Source of the DNA: Furcasterigmium furcatum
Taxonomy: Eukaryota > Ascomycota > Sordariomycetes > Glomerellales > Plectosphaerellaceae
Direction of reading: 5' to 3'
Length of the DNA stretch: 64,000 nucleotides
Assembly: GCA_001599815.1 (NCBI GenBank)
Contig: BCIA01000006.1
Span: 2,110,961 to 2,174,960 of the forward strand
The notes under the pieces are model-generated. The model searched no databases. It saw only the letters and a program-made list of their open reading frames with translations, and was not told the DNA's origin. Position 1 is the stretch's first letter; each line of letters opens with the position of its first letter. Positions 43,834 to 54,497 of this stretch are shown here, piece after piece. Made by a program: the position numbers and the translations under genes.

Positions 43834-45192
43834 ATGGTGTGTTAGGATGGTTTGGTTCAGCTTCATGTCGATAGGCCTCAGCAATGTACGGTTGAACTTT
43901 CTTACCCCTTTTAATTAGACACTCGGAAGCGCTTTTTATCCGTTGAATAGATAAGTCCGGCTTCCCTACCTTCGCATACGCGGCGCCAATCGAGATGATT
44001 CTCAAAAAGACTCGTCCCCAGACCCAACCAAAACTCCTAGATGTTGGATGTAGCCGCCGGCGAGTCTGTATTTCCCTCATCCGGTTTCAGTCCCGCTGGT
44101 GAATGGCAAGCCGAGCCTCGGAGCCCGTGGGCAGCCAGACCGGTTGTTATGGAATTGGTGATCATGTCTTCCTCCCCGTTGTTGTCCGCTCTCACTATGG
44201 TTGACTCATGCACGGGGCGAGGCCGAGCTTGCAGACATCCATGGGCGTGATATACTGGCCCTTCGCCTTCAAAGGCTTGGTCGAATCAAGCCCCTGGTTC
44301 TTGTAGATGGTCTTCACAGAGTATTTCTCCTCGGGTTGCCATTCCACCGTAACACAGCGAAAATATCCAGAATGGGACGAGGAGAAGAGCTACACCCGAA
44401 TTCCTCGAAGATATCTAGCACTGATATGTGTGTGGCGGGCTCTGAAGGCCAGCCAGCACATGAATCATATATTTACCGACTCAGCTGACCGACCGAAGAA
44501 TCACTGAAAGTACCCTGGCCGAGAGATCATCTTGACCCTTCGAGAGGGCATCGCAAGTCGGCGTGATTTGTATGCTGCGGTCGTGTGACACCACTTGCTG
44601 GCCCCCCTGACTTGGGTGGCTGATCAAGGGACTTGCAGATCCTCGCATGGATCAACCCTCGATGTCAGGCTAGAAAGTTGGCAGGTCGAAACTGCGCCTT
44701 CCCTGCGCAACTCGTAGCATTCATGCGCTGAGACCACCTCTTTGGGGACCAAGATGCAGACTGACGAAGAGAGACAGATCCTAGGTATGAAAGCGCGTTG
44801 TGCTTCCAGGAACCAAAAACCGTTGATGATTGCGACAACGAGAAGAAAGACCCTGGATCCCCTTGTCGACGCACTAAAAATAGTCGGGGTGCTGTCCGCG
44901 GACCTGGTTGGACAAACCGTCAGGCCTGGATCGGCGCCACGAATCGCTGAGGAGCACTAAGGGCCACTCCATCCGACGGCTTCAGGGGTCATGCAGACTT
45001 GGTGGGGCCGTTTCATGCTCCCGCTGCGGGAGCCAGCGGCGCTTGGTTGCCACCAGACGTCATCAGCATTCTACTAAAATGAAGCCTCTCCCATACCTCT
45101 CCCTCCTCCCGTCACCAACTGAAGTCACATCACCGGCTCGCCGAGAAAGGGTACCTGCCTGCTCGACGAGGTTCGACTCTTCTAGAGAAAAC
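43834..45192. other. intergenic region
   Basis: 1.36-kb spacer. A tRNA B-box-like GGTTCGACTCT occurs at about 45170 but without a tRNA fold. No gene seen. Confidence 0.5.
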
Positions 45193-46265
45193 ATGGCCGA
45201 CCTTGACTGCACTCCACCAAACGGCCCTGCGGTGAGCAATGGCGCCATTGCAGGCATTGGCGTAAGTCCCCGAGGCCTCCATCCAGAGGCAGCCCGGCGT
45301 CCTCAAGCTAACCAGGCCACAAGGTTCTTTTCTCCTTCTTCTTCACGGCGGCTGTTGCGGTGCTACTCAGTTTTTCTATCATCATCTCCGAGTTCAAGGG
45401 AGCGCAATCAAACCTCCGCCGCCGATTACTGAGTGGGTACTGCGACCAGCAGATACTCCTGGGTATCGGCATCCACGGGCTCGGCCTCGCATCCCTCGAT
45501 ACCATGATGCCGTATCACTTCTTCATAATATGGTGCCTCGGCCTCATCTCCCAAGCCGTCCACAACGCCGGCATGCTGTCCCTCGTCCTCAACTACCGCC
45601 GCGACTGGGTCCTCCGCTGGCTGCGCCAGTTCCTCATGTTCGTCAACATGGGCCTCTCCATTGTCTACGGCGTCTACATTCTCGAGGCTGTCAAAAAGGG
45701 CATCGAAGACCTACCGGTGCCCATAGCGTGCGCGTGGCAGCCAGACTCGAGCTCGGAGCCCACCAAGAATGTCGCTCTCAGTTTCGCCGGAACCATTGCT
45801 GTCATCGCGTCCAACGTCTTGGTATTCGGCATGGCGAGCTGGTGAGTTTTCAGTCCTTTTTGGATTGACCTTTCTATCAGTCCGGGGATACTAATACCCT
45901 TCATTAGGTACCTCCACGTCCGTAAGACGGGTAATTTCACCAAGATCGTGAAGCTAGGAGGCGTGCTCCTCATGGGTGCCAGTGCAACAGGGGCTATCAT
46001 CCGCTGCGCATTCGAGTCGGAGGCCATCGGGAAAGGGCCGAAGTACGAGCTCGACAACGGCGAGACAGTGTGGAGTTTTGGTCAGATCCTGTCAGTGCTC
46101 GTGCTGCTGTTCCCCATCGTCAGTGTCGTGGAGATTGTGCGTGGAGAGCTGAGGGTCGAGCCCTGCGACATGAGTGATTCTGCGAAAAGCTCGAGCTCGC
46201 TGGAGATGGGAGACTTCCAGCCGAGCCCCTTTTCCGTCTCTCAAATGCGCTTGGTAAATAAGTAA
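45193..46265 (+). CDS. polytopic membrane protein, function unknown
   Basis: Exons 45193-45261, 45324-45841 and 45908-46265, introns of 62 and 66 nt, give 314 residues. There are about six or seven membrane segments: FSFFFTAAVAVLLSFSIII, HFFIIWCLGLISQAVHNAGM, FLMFVNMGLSIVYGVYILEA, FAGTIAVIASNVLVFGMASW, VLLMGASATGAIIRCAF and GQILSVLVLLFPIVSVVEIV. The tail is Ser-rich and cytosolic-looking (SAKSSSSLEMGDFQPSP). No transporter signature is visible and I do not recognise the family. Clean splice phases (0 and 2) support the model. Confidence 0.8.
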
Positions 46266-47845
46266 CGGGTGGGCGAGAGGACGGGGGGCGGGCTTTAGAC
46301 GTTGGGTAATGAATCATGAATGGACAAGCCTCACGGCGATGCGATCAACCAGAAACCCTCCGCCTTGAAGGCCAAAAAGGAGGACAGATGTGCCAGTGAT
46401 GTGTACTCGATCGAAATCAACCTCAGGAGCATAGGACCAAACCACACGAGTCTTCAGTGAACCTGACATGCCGCCATTTCTCCTTCGCTGCGAGGTCTCA
46501 GGAAGTCGAACTGCAAGAATGAAATGTCACGCCCCGCCGGCCCCTTAGCAGGTGGCAGAATGGACGATAACGTTCCAGTGCGTACGATGGAACACCTGGC
46601 CAGCAGATTGCCGTTGTTGGTTGCGAACCCTGCGGCATCTTGGGGAGACGTAGGCAGCGCCATCAGCTATGCTGCCGAACGAAGCGAGCGTCTTGGGGCG
46701 CGGACTCTGCCATGGAAAACAAGTCTGAAATGGGAATCAGCTTGGCCGAGATCCATAGATGGCAGGCTACCCGCAGCATGAGCTGGGCTGATACTCGGAA
46801 AGAGAGTGCATCAATCATGCTGGGCTCCGGGAGCATTCTTCGTTTAACCTTCAATCGGCTCAAGTCACTTAGGCACGTATGTTCTGCTGGCGACATGCAT
46901 ACTAATGCGCTGTTCCCTTCGACCCTCTTCGGTGGTGCTCGGTGTGGACTCAACCCTCCAACACTGCATCATCAAGACAACTCAACTCGGCAGTGGAACT
47001 CGGTTCAGCGTCATTGTGAGCTCTGGCTTGGCTAAATTGCTGTGAAACCCTCCCTCGGCGGTCGCACCATTTACCTTACCCTGACACCCTTGGCTGCCTC
47101 AGACAGGACTCCTCAGGGGTCGACGAGGGCGCCTCGGCCCAGTATAATGCGACCTCGTGACGGACTGTGCGGGCCACGGCCAGAGTTGAGATGACAGGCA
47201 TCTCCAGAATAGCAGAACCTGAGGACCGATTGGGATGAACGGAGCAGGGGTCTACACATGGGGCTCAACCGATCATGTCGTCGTGGTTTGGGATCGGCTT
47301 GGAGAGATCCCAGATGATCTTATTCATGGACCTTGCCCAGATGCTGGGCGCTGCATCGGCCGTCCTCGCTGCTGGCCATGCTGGGGTCTGTCGCGTGTTG
47401 ACAGGCTCCTCCTTCTCGTTGGGAAACGCATGATGATCTCCTGGCGGGCTGGGCTGTGATATTCAGCCTAGCATCGTCCGATGAAGTCTCATATTGCCCG
47501 GGAGTCCATGGCCAAGGTCGTATCAACCAACCCCAGGAATAGGGGCCACTGAGAGGCGAGATGACCGCGAGAAATGTCATGATTTCTATTGCAGAGCCGA
47601 GCCTCATGAGGGGGATGTTCTTCAGTGTATAAAATCTGAGCTTCAGCCTCTGGGATGTCTATTTCCTCACTTGGTCTTCAGCTTCATTTTGCCCAAGCCA
47701 TTCATTCTCTTCTCTGGCGTTGATCGCCATTCATATATATATTCACACTCTTGAACTCTCATTCAGTCGTCAACTAACCACCACCCGCGATTCTCTAAGA
47801 TCATCTTCAACTCAAACCATCTTTGATTCGCTCCCTCGTCCCAAC
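46266..47845. other. intergenic region
   Basis: 1.6-kb spacer that includes the promoter of the secreted protein gene: TATAAAAT near 47627 and a CT-rich leader from 47750. No gene seen. Confidence 0.5.
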
Positions 47846-48328
47846 ATGCACTTCACTACCATCATCGCCGCCGCCGTCGGCCTCGTCTCCTCCGTCCACG
47901 CCCACGGAAACCTCGCCAACCCCCAGCATCTGCCCAACACAACCCCCTTCACCAACATCCGCATCCCCCGCAACGGCTGCGGCGAGGGCGTGGATATCTC
48001 CGGCGAGCCCACGGCCACCTTCCGCCGCGGCGAGGTCCGCGAGCTGACCTGGCATATCGACACCGGTGCCGGCGGCGGTGACGGTGGCGGTCCTCTCTCC
48101 GCCCGCTTCGACCCCAGCGGCAACGGCAACAACTTCGACGTGGGAGCCAATATCGTCCAGGACGTCATCGGCTTCAACGGCGGCATCGGAAACGACATCC
48201 CCCGTGGCGACCACCCCCTCATCATCGAGGTGCCTGATATCGAGTGCGAGGCTTGCATTCTGCAGGTCCGTCAGGACATGTCGGGCAGCGAAGGGTTCGG
48301 ATCTTGCGTAGTTGTCAGGATCGAGTAG
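47846..48328 (+). CDS. small secreted protein, Egh16-like (DUF3129-type) candidate
   Basis: 160 residues, single exon. MHFTTIIAAAVGLVSSVHA is a signal peptide with cleavage expected before HGNLANP, so the mature protein starts with histidine. Text resembling the Egh16/Gas1 family of appressorium-associated secreted proteins includes RIPRNGCGEG, the pattern of a histidine followed by GDGGGP and an F-rich segment (HIDTGAGGGDGGGP, RFDPSGNGNNFD), a Pro/Leu strand DHPLIIEVPD, and ECEACILQVRQ...FGSCVVV at the end. It is shorter than many members. Four cysteines could form two disulphides. A role in host or surface interaction is family-based inference; a copper-enzyme-like fold cannot be excluded. 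Confidence 0.72.
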   Translation: MHFTTIIAAAVGLVSSVHAHGNLANPQHLPNTTPFTNIRIPRNGCGEGVDISGEPTATFRRGEVRELTWHIDTGAGGGDGGGPLSARFDPSGNGNNFDVGANIVQDVIGFNGGIGNDIPRGDHPLIIEVPDIECEACILQVRQDMSGSEGFGSCVVVRIE

Positions 48329-49233
48329 ATGGCGCGCTCGCCGACTGAGAGGTTGCGCATCGCGCGAGGTTCTCTCACTGGGGGCCGAGAAGAGAGTGGT
48401 GGCACTGGTCTTTCATGCACATATTGTACTGTGTAAACTCAATCAACCGACTGTCTGGTTCAACCACTGTCCATCGTAAACATTCTGTGATGTGCCTATT
48501 TCCATGTTGAGCATGACGGGCTCAATACCCAGTTGGGCAACGTCGACGACCAGCACTTTTCGCGGCGGATTTAGGGGCCAAAAACTCTCGTTGGTTTCAA
48601 ACTTGGGGAAAACTGCAAGAGAAATGCCGAATTCCAAGTAGATATATACTCATATATAGTGGACAGGGTGAAAGGGGCCTTTGACGTCGACCCGAGAGTT
48701 GCGGGCGTGTCGTTGCTGTGATGTATCATTTTGCTCAGGAGGCCCCCCTTTTATCTCCCTTGACGTCCTAGGCCTAGGTAGCTAATGGATAACTGTGGAA
48801 GATGGGGAGATTGTTGCCGACCACAGTGTGCCCAAGCACTACAAGACGAGAGGATAGGGTGTTCATCATCTGAGAATTAGGCAACGACCTGGGTGCATAT
48901 GGAAGGCAGTACCCTGCCATGATGTTTGCCTACCTGTAGGTACCTAGGAAGAAATCCTGGGGACAGGCAGGCAATAACTGCTCGATTCACATCCATATGG
49001 ATCATTCCAAGTGGCAGGTACTAGGGACTTGTCAACTTCTCCGACCTGATTCATTGGTTGAGGCGTCAATCAATGGACTTTAAGGTTCCCAGCGCGTGTC
49101 CATGCTATGGAAATCATGTGTGCGCCCCCCGGTGGCTTGTTCTGTGACTCTTTTGAAGATCCATCACATCAACTCTTGACATTCAGACCAGCCCAGAATC
49201 CCGACCTCTCCACTTACAACGCAACACCTCTGA
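48329..49233. other. intergenic region
   Basis: Spacer holding a perfect 12-bp palindrome CCTAGGCCTAGG at 48767-48778 and, about 160 bp on, TAGGTACCTAGG. Probably includes the missing first exon of the phosphoesterase gene. No other gene seen. Confidence 0.5.
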
Positions 49234-50232
49234 CAAGGCACCTCATCAAGTACAGCAACATCATCAACCTCTTCCGCCTTCGTCATTACGCCCGTTGCCC
49301 TCTTCCGGCCTTCCAGGGCGACTCCTCGAGAGCAGTTCCGTCGCGACCCAGCAGCCTTCCTCGCCCGCTCGATTCACAGTTGGCGGCCTCTTGCACCAAC
49401 GACACCACCCCCTGATCCCATCAAAATCGTCTGCATCTCGGACACCCACAACACAACACCGAATGTCCCAGAGGGTGATCTTCTCCTTCACGCAGGCGAC
49501 CTGACCGACAACGGCACATTCGAAGAACTACAAGCCCAGTTAGACTGGCTCGCCTCGCTGCCACATGGGCACAAAATCGTCATCGCCGGGAACCACGACA
49601 GTCTCCTCGATCCTAAGTATGTTGCGCAATCTTCCAACCCGACTTTCAAGAGACCCGGCAAGTCGCGCGCAGACTTGAATTGGCACGACCTTGTTTATCT
49701 CTGCAATTCCTCGGCGACCCTCCCATTTGCCAAGGCGCGAAGGTTGACCATATTCGGCTCCCCCTGGACACCGAAGTACGGCAAACTTCGCGTTCCAGTA
49801 CCTCCCCATCGAGGACAATTGCGGGATACTGTGCCGGAGGGGACGGACATCATCCTCACCCACGGTCCTCCTAAGGGGTATTTGGACCTGCAAGGGAAAG
49901 GCTGCCCGCATCTTACACGTGAGGTGGCCAGGTCTCGCCCAAGGATGATTGTGTTCGGACACCTCCACGCAAACCGGGGGACGAAAGAGGTCGGCCACAG
50001 CTTCTTGGACAGTCAATATCGGAAGGTCATGACGGGCGATGGAGAATTAACAGCCGTCCTAGCCATGGCTTTCTGGTTCCTCGTCGACTGGTTCGTGCAT
50101 CTTGCCGCCCTTTTAGAGGTACTGACGACCGGAAAGACACGGCCTCGGCCCACAATGATCGTGGTCAATGCTGCAGTTGTTGGTGGACGGAGGAACCAGA
50201 CGCAACACCCTGCGACAGTGGTGGAGATATGA
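49234..50232 (+). CDS. calcineurin-like metallophosphoesterase (N-terminus unresolved)
   Basis: Dimetal phosphoesterase resembling the fungal relatives of human MPPED1/2 (239FB). All metal-binding motifs are present in order: CISDTH, HAGDLTDNG, IAGNHDS, THGPPKGYLD and FGHLHANRG. Typical companion text is SPWTPKYG. After the catalytic domain, AVLAMAFWFLVDWFVHLAAL is a membrane segment with a short basic tail. The frame is open from a stop at 49231-49233 and no ATG precedes the catalytic core, so translation must begin in an upstream exon or the locus carries a frameshift. The reported start is therefore the frame boundary, not a start codon. Substrate unknown (cyclic nucleotides in animal relatives). 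Confidence 0.8.
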   Translation, partial: QGTSSSTATSSTSSAFVITPVALFRPSRATPREQFRRDPAAFLARSIHSWRPLAPTTPPPDPIKIVCISDTHNTTPNVPEGDLLLHAGDLTDNGTFEELQAQLDWLASLPHGHKIVIAGNHDSLLDPKYVAQSSNPTFKRPGKSRADLNWHDLVYLCNSSATLPFAKARRLTIFGSPWTPKYGKLRVPVPPHRGQLRDTVPEGTDIILTHGPPKGYLDLQGKGCPHLTREVARSRPRMIVFGHLHANRGTKEVGHSFLDSQYRKVMTGDGELTAVLAMAFWFLVDWFVHLAALLEVLTTGKTRPRPTMIVVNAAVVGGRRNQTQHPATVVEI

Positions 50233-50278
50233 TATTCCTTCCATTAACTAGGTAGTTGGAATATGCTTCTATGCCAGA

Positions 50279-52133
50279 TCAGTTGTTCCCCGTCGCGACG
50301 CCCCAGAAGTATCCGCACCAGGAACCAAGCACCAAGAGGACCAGGCAACCAAAGAAGATCTTCGAGGCCTTCCTGTTCATCGGGGCCTCTTCCCCGTAGA
50401 ACTTTGCCTTCCTATCCAGCAGGATGTCTCCGCGCGCGATCCTGGACTTCCTCGACCACTGGAGGTGCCCAATGTCTGCTGACCGCCAAGTTAGGACAGC
50501 CAGCGCCAACGACACCACGACGGACAGGCCAGCAAGAACAACATATACGATAGTGACCCTGTCGTAGGAGTTGTTGTCTGCGTCCTGAATCACGCCCGTT
50601 ATCACGCGGACGATGATGTTCATGCTTGGAGGGGTCAGCAAGTGCCAAGTCATTCAGGGGCTGGGCAAGCTCACGCGTTGTTCATGGTGATCTTCAGAGC
50701 GTAAGCCGAGCCGAACACGGAGTTATCCCACATCGATGTGCGAATACTGTCGATAATGGTAACGGGGCCGAAACAGTACGCGAAGGCGAAGAGGCCGAAT
50801 GACGCAGCAGTTCCGGTCGTGGCACTGGCGAAGCAGACCAAGAGCATCGATGCGAAAACACCACAGCCGCAGAAGACGACTGCTGGAGTGTCAGCTTGCT
50901 GGCGAAGGCCCCTTCGAGAAGCACGGATGACTTACGAATGGAGATTCTCTGGCCGACCAGATCGAGGAAGACGCCGAGCACAGGAACAACAAAGAAGCCT
51001 GGAGAGGATGGTCAATAAAACGGTCCTCGCCGAAACAGCAAATGGGGGCCTCAAACATACCAGCATACTGCAAGGTTGCGCTGTACCAACCAGCAGTGAT
51101 GGCGCTCGTGCTGAACCTCTGCTCCGCAAGTTCTGTTGCGTTCTGGAGGAACACGATGGCGGTGCTCGTCTCGAAGAGAGAGAACGCCATGACACACCAG
51201 AAGCTCCACGGCAGCTCCAAGACCTTGTGCAGCTCGAACTTCTTCTTCTTCTCAACCAACACCTCGCCCGTCGCGGGGTCTCGCACACCGCTGTACTTCC
51301 TGTGCGCCATTTTGGTGAACCAGTAGAAGACGACGGTCATGACGTTGGTGAAGACGTTCATGAACACGGCCACCCAGAAGACCCAGGCGAAGTCACCGGT
51401 GCGCTTCGCGATGATGTTTGCCGACGACTTGCCCGCGAAAGCGCCCAGCTTGCCGACGCCGAGCTCGAAGCCGAGCGTGGAGGCGAAGCCGCCCGATGGG
51501 GCGAACCACGACGAGAAGACCTTGTACTGGGCGACCTGGGTTGCGATGTCGCCGAGGGCGCGGACGACACGACCGGCGATCATAAACTGGTAGGACCGGG
51601 TTTGCGCCGCGCCGGCGACGAGGATCGAGCCCACGGAGTAGATGATGTTGCCGTACAGCATGGCGCCTGCGGATTTTGTCAGCCATCGGACCTGGTTCAT
51701 GGTATATCATATGGATCATGATGATGAATATTCAACACGACATACCGGCACCTCCGATGCGGTCGGTGACCACACCACTGACGAGCATGAGAGCGGTGAC
51801 CATGAAGTCCTCGCTCGCTTCGAGGAGGGAGAACTGGGTGTTGTTGATGTCCAGTTCCTTCTTGATGGTGCTCTTCATGGCTCCCGTGATACCGGAGCTC
51901 CATTGGGAGCCGAAGCCGATGATGGTGACCATGAGGACGGAGAGGAGCTTCATCTTCAGAGGGACAGGCTGGAAGCTAACATCGGAGGGTGAAGGTGAAG
52001 GACTATCACGAGGCATCTCGGAGACCTTCTCATCCACCACCGCCTTTGTTGCATGTTGCTCATGGTCCGACAAGGATGTAGAGCTGCCCATGCTGGGATG
52101 GTCGCGGGCTTCTGGGGCCGAGATGACAGCCAT
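50279..52133 (-). CDS. MFS transporter (MFSD1-like)
   Basis: Five exons, 52133-51746, 51666-51061, 50998-50936, 50879-50675 and 50624-50279 (introns 79, 62, 56 and 50 nt), give 535 residues. A soluble Ser/Pro-rich N-terminus of about 60 residues precedes membrane segments starting KLLSVLMVTIIGFGSQW. Motifs include ASEDFMVTALMLVSGVVTDR, GRVVRALGDIATQVAQYKVF, GFELGVGKLGAF, and ADIGHLQWSRKSRIARGD in the C-terminal cytosolic loop. One more membrane segment (KIFFGCLVLLVLGSWCGYF) ends the protein. The sequence fits the MFSD1/vacuolar-type group better than sugar or drug porters. Substrate unknown; location probably vacuole or endosome by analogy. Confidence 0.88.
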
Positions 52134-52882
52134 GGTGAGAGGCACAACTGAGGACTCGGGTGCAAAGAAGGAAGAGTAGTTGAAGAGATGTAGGAGGCTT
52201 GTCGAGTACGCCGTCGGGAAACCACACCGGGTTGGCGTCTCTTTTAAATGTGCGACGATGGACCTGGTGATCACCGAAAACCGGCCATCTGATAAAAATT
52301 GATCAGATAAGATCCATGTGGTAAAAAGGCCGGATTGACACGCGAGGAGGCGGATGTCCGGCAAACCACTCAGGGGTTGACTCGAGCGAAGAACCACAGA
52401 AGCCGGCGATTTTGTGGAGTCTCTGCGCCATTTGGGCCCTTGTTGGACTCCAGAGTTCGGAATGAGAGGGGACTTCTCACGATTTAGACTGATGGCTTGA
52501 TCTGATTACGGGGGAGAGCAAGGCAGACAGGGGGGGTTCCGAGTCATTGTTTTCGTGGTGTGGATTCTTCTCACCGTGAGAGCATCTGCAGGCCCAAATG
52601 ATCCTTGTCTAGCGCCGGTTCATGAAAACTCCCGGCTGGGCCAGAGCCTGGGCCTTTCTCTGCCTGTCATCTGCTCTCCTTCATACGCAGACTCCGAGTC
52701 TCCTCGGAAAATGTCTCTTCAGCCAGGACCTACGTAAGTAACCCAGAAGACAGACATGGGGCGGTCAGGGGACTCGGACCATTCTGTGTCTTTCACTGTC
52801 CCGGCCAGGACAGAGTCGAGAGATCCTTCTACTTGCCCTCGTTTCCCTCCTGGCACTCCCTGGCTTCTTCCAGCCGGCCAGC
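52134..52882. other. intergenic region (divergent)
   Basis: Shared promoter space of two divergently transcribed MFS genes. No recognisable additional feature. Confidence 0.55.
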
Positions 52883-54497
52883 ATGGCCTCCATCGCCAAC
52901 CAGAAACCACAGAACCTGTCATGGCTGTCTCTTCCCAACAAACCCCAACTGGCGGTCATCGTTCTGGCCCGTCTGGCGGAACCCCTGAGTGAGCGAGCCC
53001 TCACATCGTACATTTTCTTCCAGCTGCGCTCCTTCGGACCAGCCCTGTCCGATGCCACCATCGCGAACCAGGTCGCCGCCCTGACTGCTGCCTTTGCCGC
53101 CGCGCAATGCGGCACAGGTATGCTCTGGGGTCGGGCCGCCGACCACCCCCGGCTCGGCCGCAAGGCAGTCTTGCTGGTCGGCCTCCTGGGTAGTTGTATT
53201 GCGGCCCTCGGCGTGGGACTCTCAACCTCGTTCAGTTCAGTCATGTTCTTCCGGCTACTGGCCGGCGGCTTGAACGGAAATGTCGGCGTTCTCCGAACCA
53301 TGATCTCGGAGATCGTCCCGGAGCAACAGTATGTTGGTGACACAGCCAGACCCGACGAGATACGTTGATATTCCTATACTGACAACGGCCAGACATCGAT
53401 CTCGCGCCTTCCTCTTGCTCCCCATGACATTCAACCTCGGCGTCATCATCGGCCCTCTCCTGGGAGGCTTCCTGGCAGAACCCGTGACATCTTTCCCGTC
53501 TCTGTTCGGTCCCGGCTCTGCCCTCGGCGGCCCTCATGGCGTTCGCTGGATGGTCGATTACCCGTACTTGCTTCCAAACCTGGTCTGCGCCATCTTCTTC
53601 TTGTTTTCGTGGATGTCTATCATCCTCCTTCTCCAAGAGACGCATCCGCTTCTCCAAGAGCGACGCGATCGTGGGCTGGAAATCGGACGCTACCTTCTCA
53701 AAATGGTCTATGGGGGACGATCCACTTATGACTATCAACCAGTCCCCGATGGCTTGGAGCCAGACGACGAAGAAGACATCCAAGCTGCAAGGAGTGAGGA
53801 AGACGGGGAGACAGAGAGTCATCAGCCAAAACCAGAGCCGCCAGAGTGTCTCAGCGCCCTCTGCACTCGCAACGTTGCTCTCTCCCTCCTCCAGAACTGG
53901 GTCTCAACATTGCACGTGTCTGCATTCAACGTCATGCTCTTCGTCCTCCTCCCCGCAGCTCGAGTCGACAGGGGCCACGGCGAGCACCACAGTCTCCTGG
54001 CCGGCGGCCTCGGCCTCTCGCCGCAGCAGGTAGGCTTCGCCAGCACCGTCATCGGCATCGTCGGCTTCCCCCTGCAAATCCTCCTCTTCCCCTGGGCCAG
54101 CGCCAGGCTCGGCATCCTGCAGTGTTACCGCCTGTTCTTGCCCTTTGGCGCGCTGGCGTACGTGGGCCTCCCGTGGCTCACGCTCCTGGCGCACCGAGCA
54201 GCAGCTCTGTGGCCAGGCGTGATCGTCGTTCTGAGCTTGCAGGTACTATCGCGCACCTTTGTCGGCCCTGCTTCTGTCATGGTCGTCAATGAAGCGAGCC
54301 CTCATCCCACGCTACTTGGAACCATGCACGGGATAGCATCGAGCACTTCGGCAGCAGCGAGAGTGTTGGGCCCCCTGGCCGGCGCGTCTTTGCTCGGCTG
54401 GGGTCTACACAATGAGCTGGTCGGTATACCATTCTGGCTGTTGACGCTGATCGCAGGTACCAACTGGGTGGTCCTCTGGTTCATCAAGGACATCTGA
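52883..54497 (+). CDS. MFS transporter (YCR023C/ZIF-like group)
   Basis: Exons 52883-53328 and 53393-54497 flank a 64-nt intron and give 516 residues with about 12 membrane segments. Features: LARLAEPLSERALTSYIFFQ in TM1, the loop GRAADHPRLGRKAVLL (motif A), RLLAGGLNGNVGVLRTMISE in TM4, and a long acidic central loop (LEPDDEEDIQAARSEEDGET). This layout resembles fungal proteins related to yeast YCR023C and plant ZIFL transporters. The substrate is not predictable. The gene faces away from the MFSD1-like transporter, which may indicate co-regulation, but the two are not closely similar. Confidence 0.88.

Noticed and set aside
45160..45190. Possible tRNA (GGTTCGACTCT resembles a B box)
   Set aside because: The T stem pairs only partly and no acceptor stem or A box occurs at the right distance; it is in the leader of the next gene.
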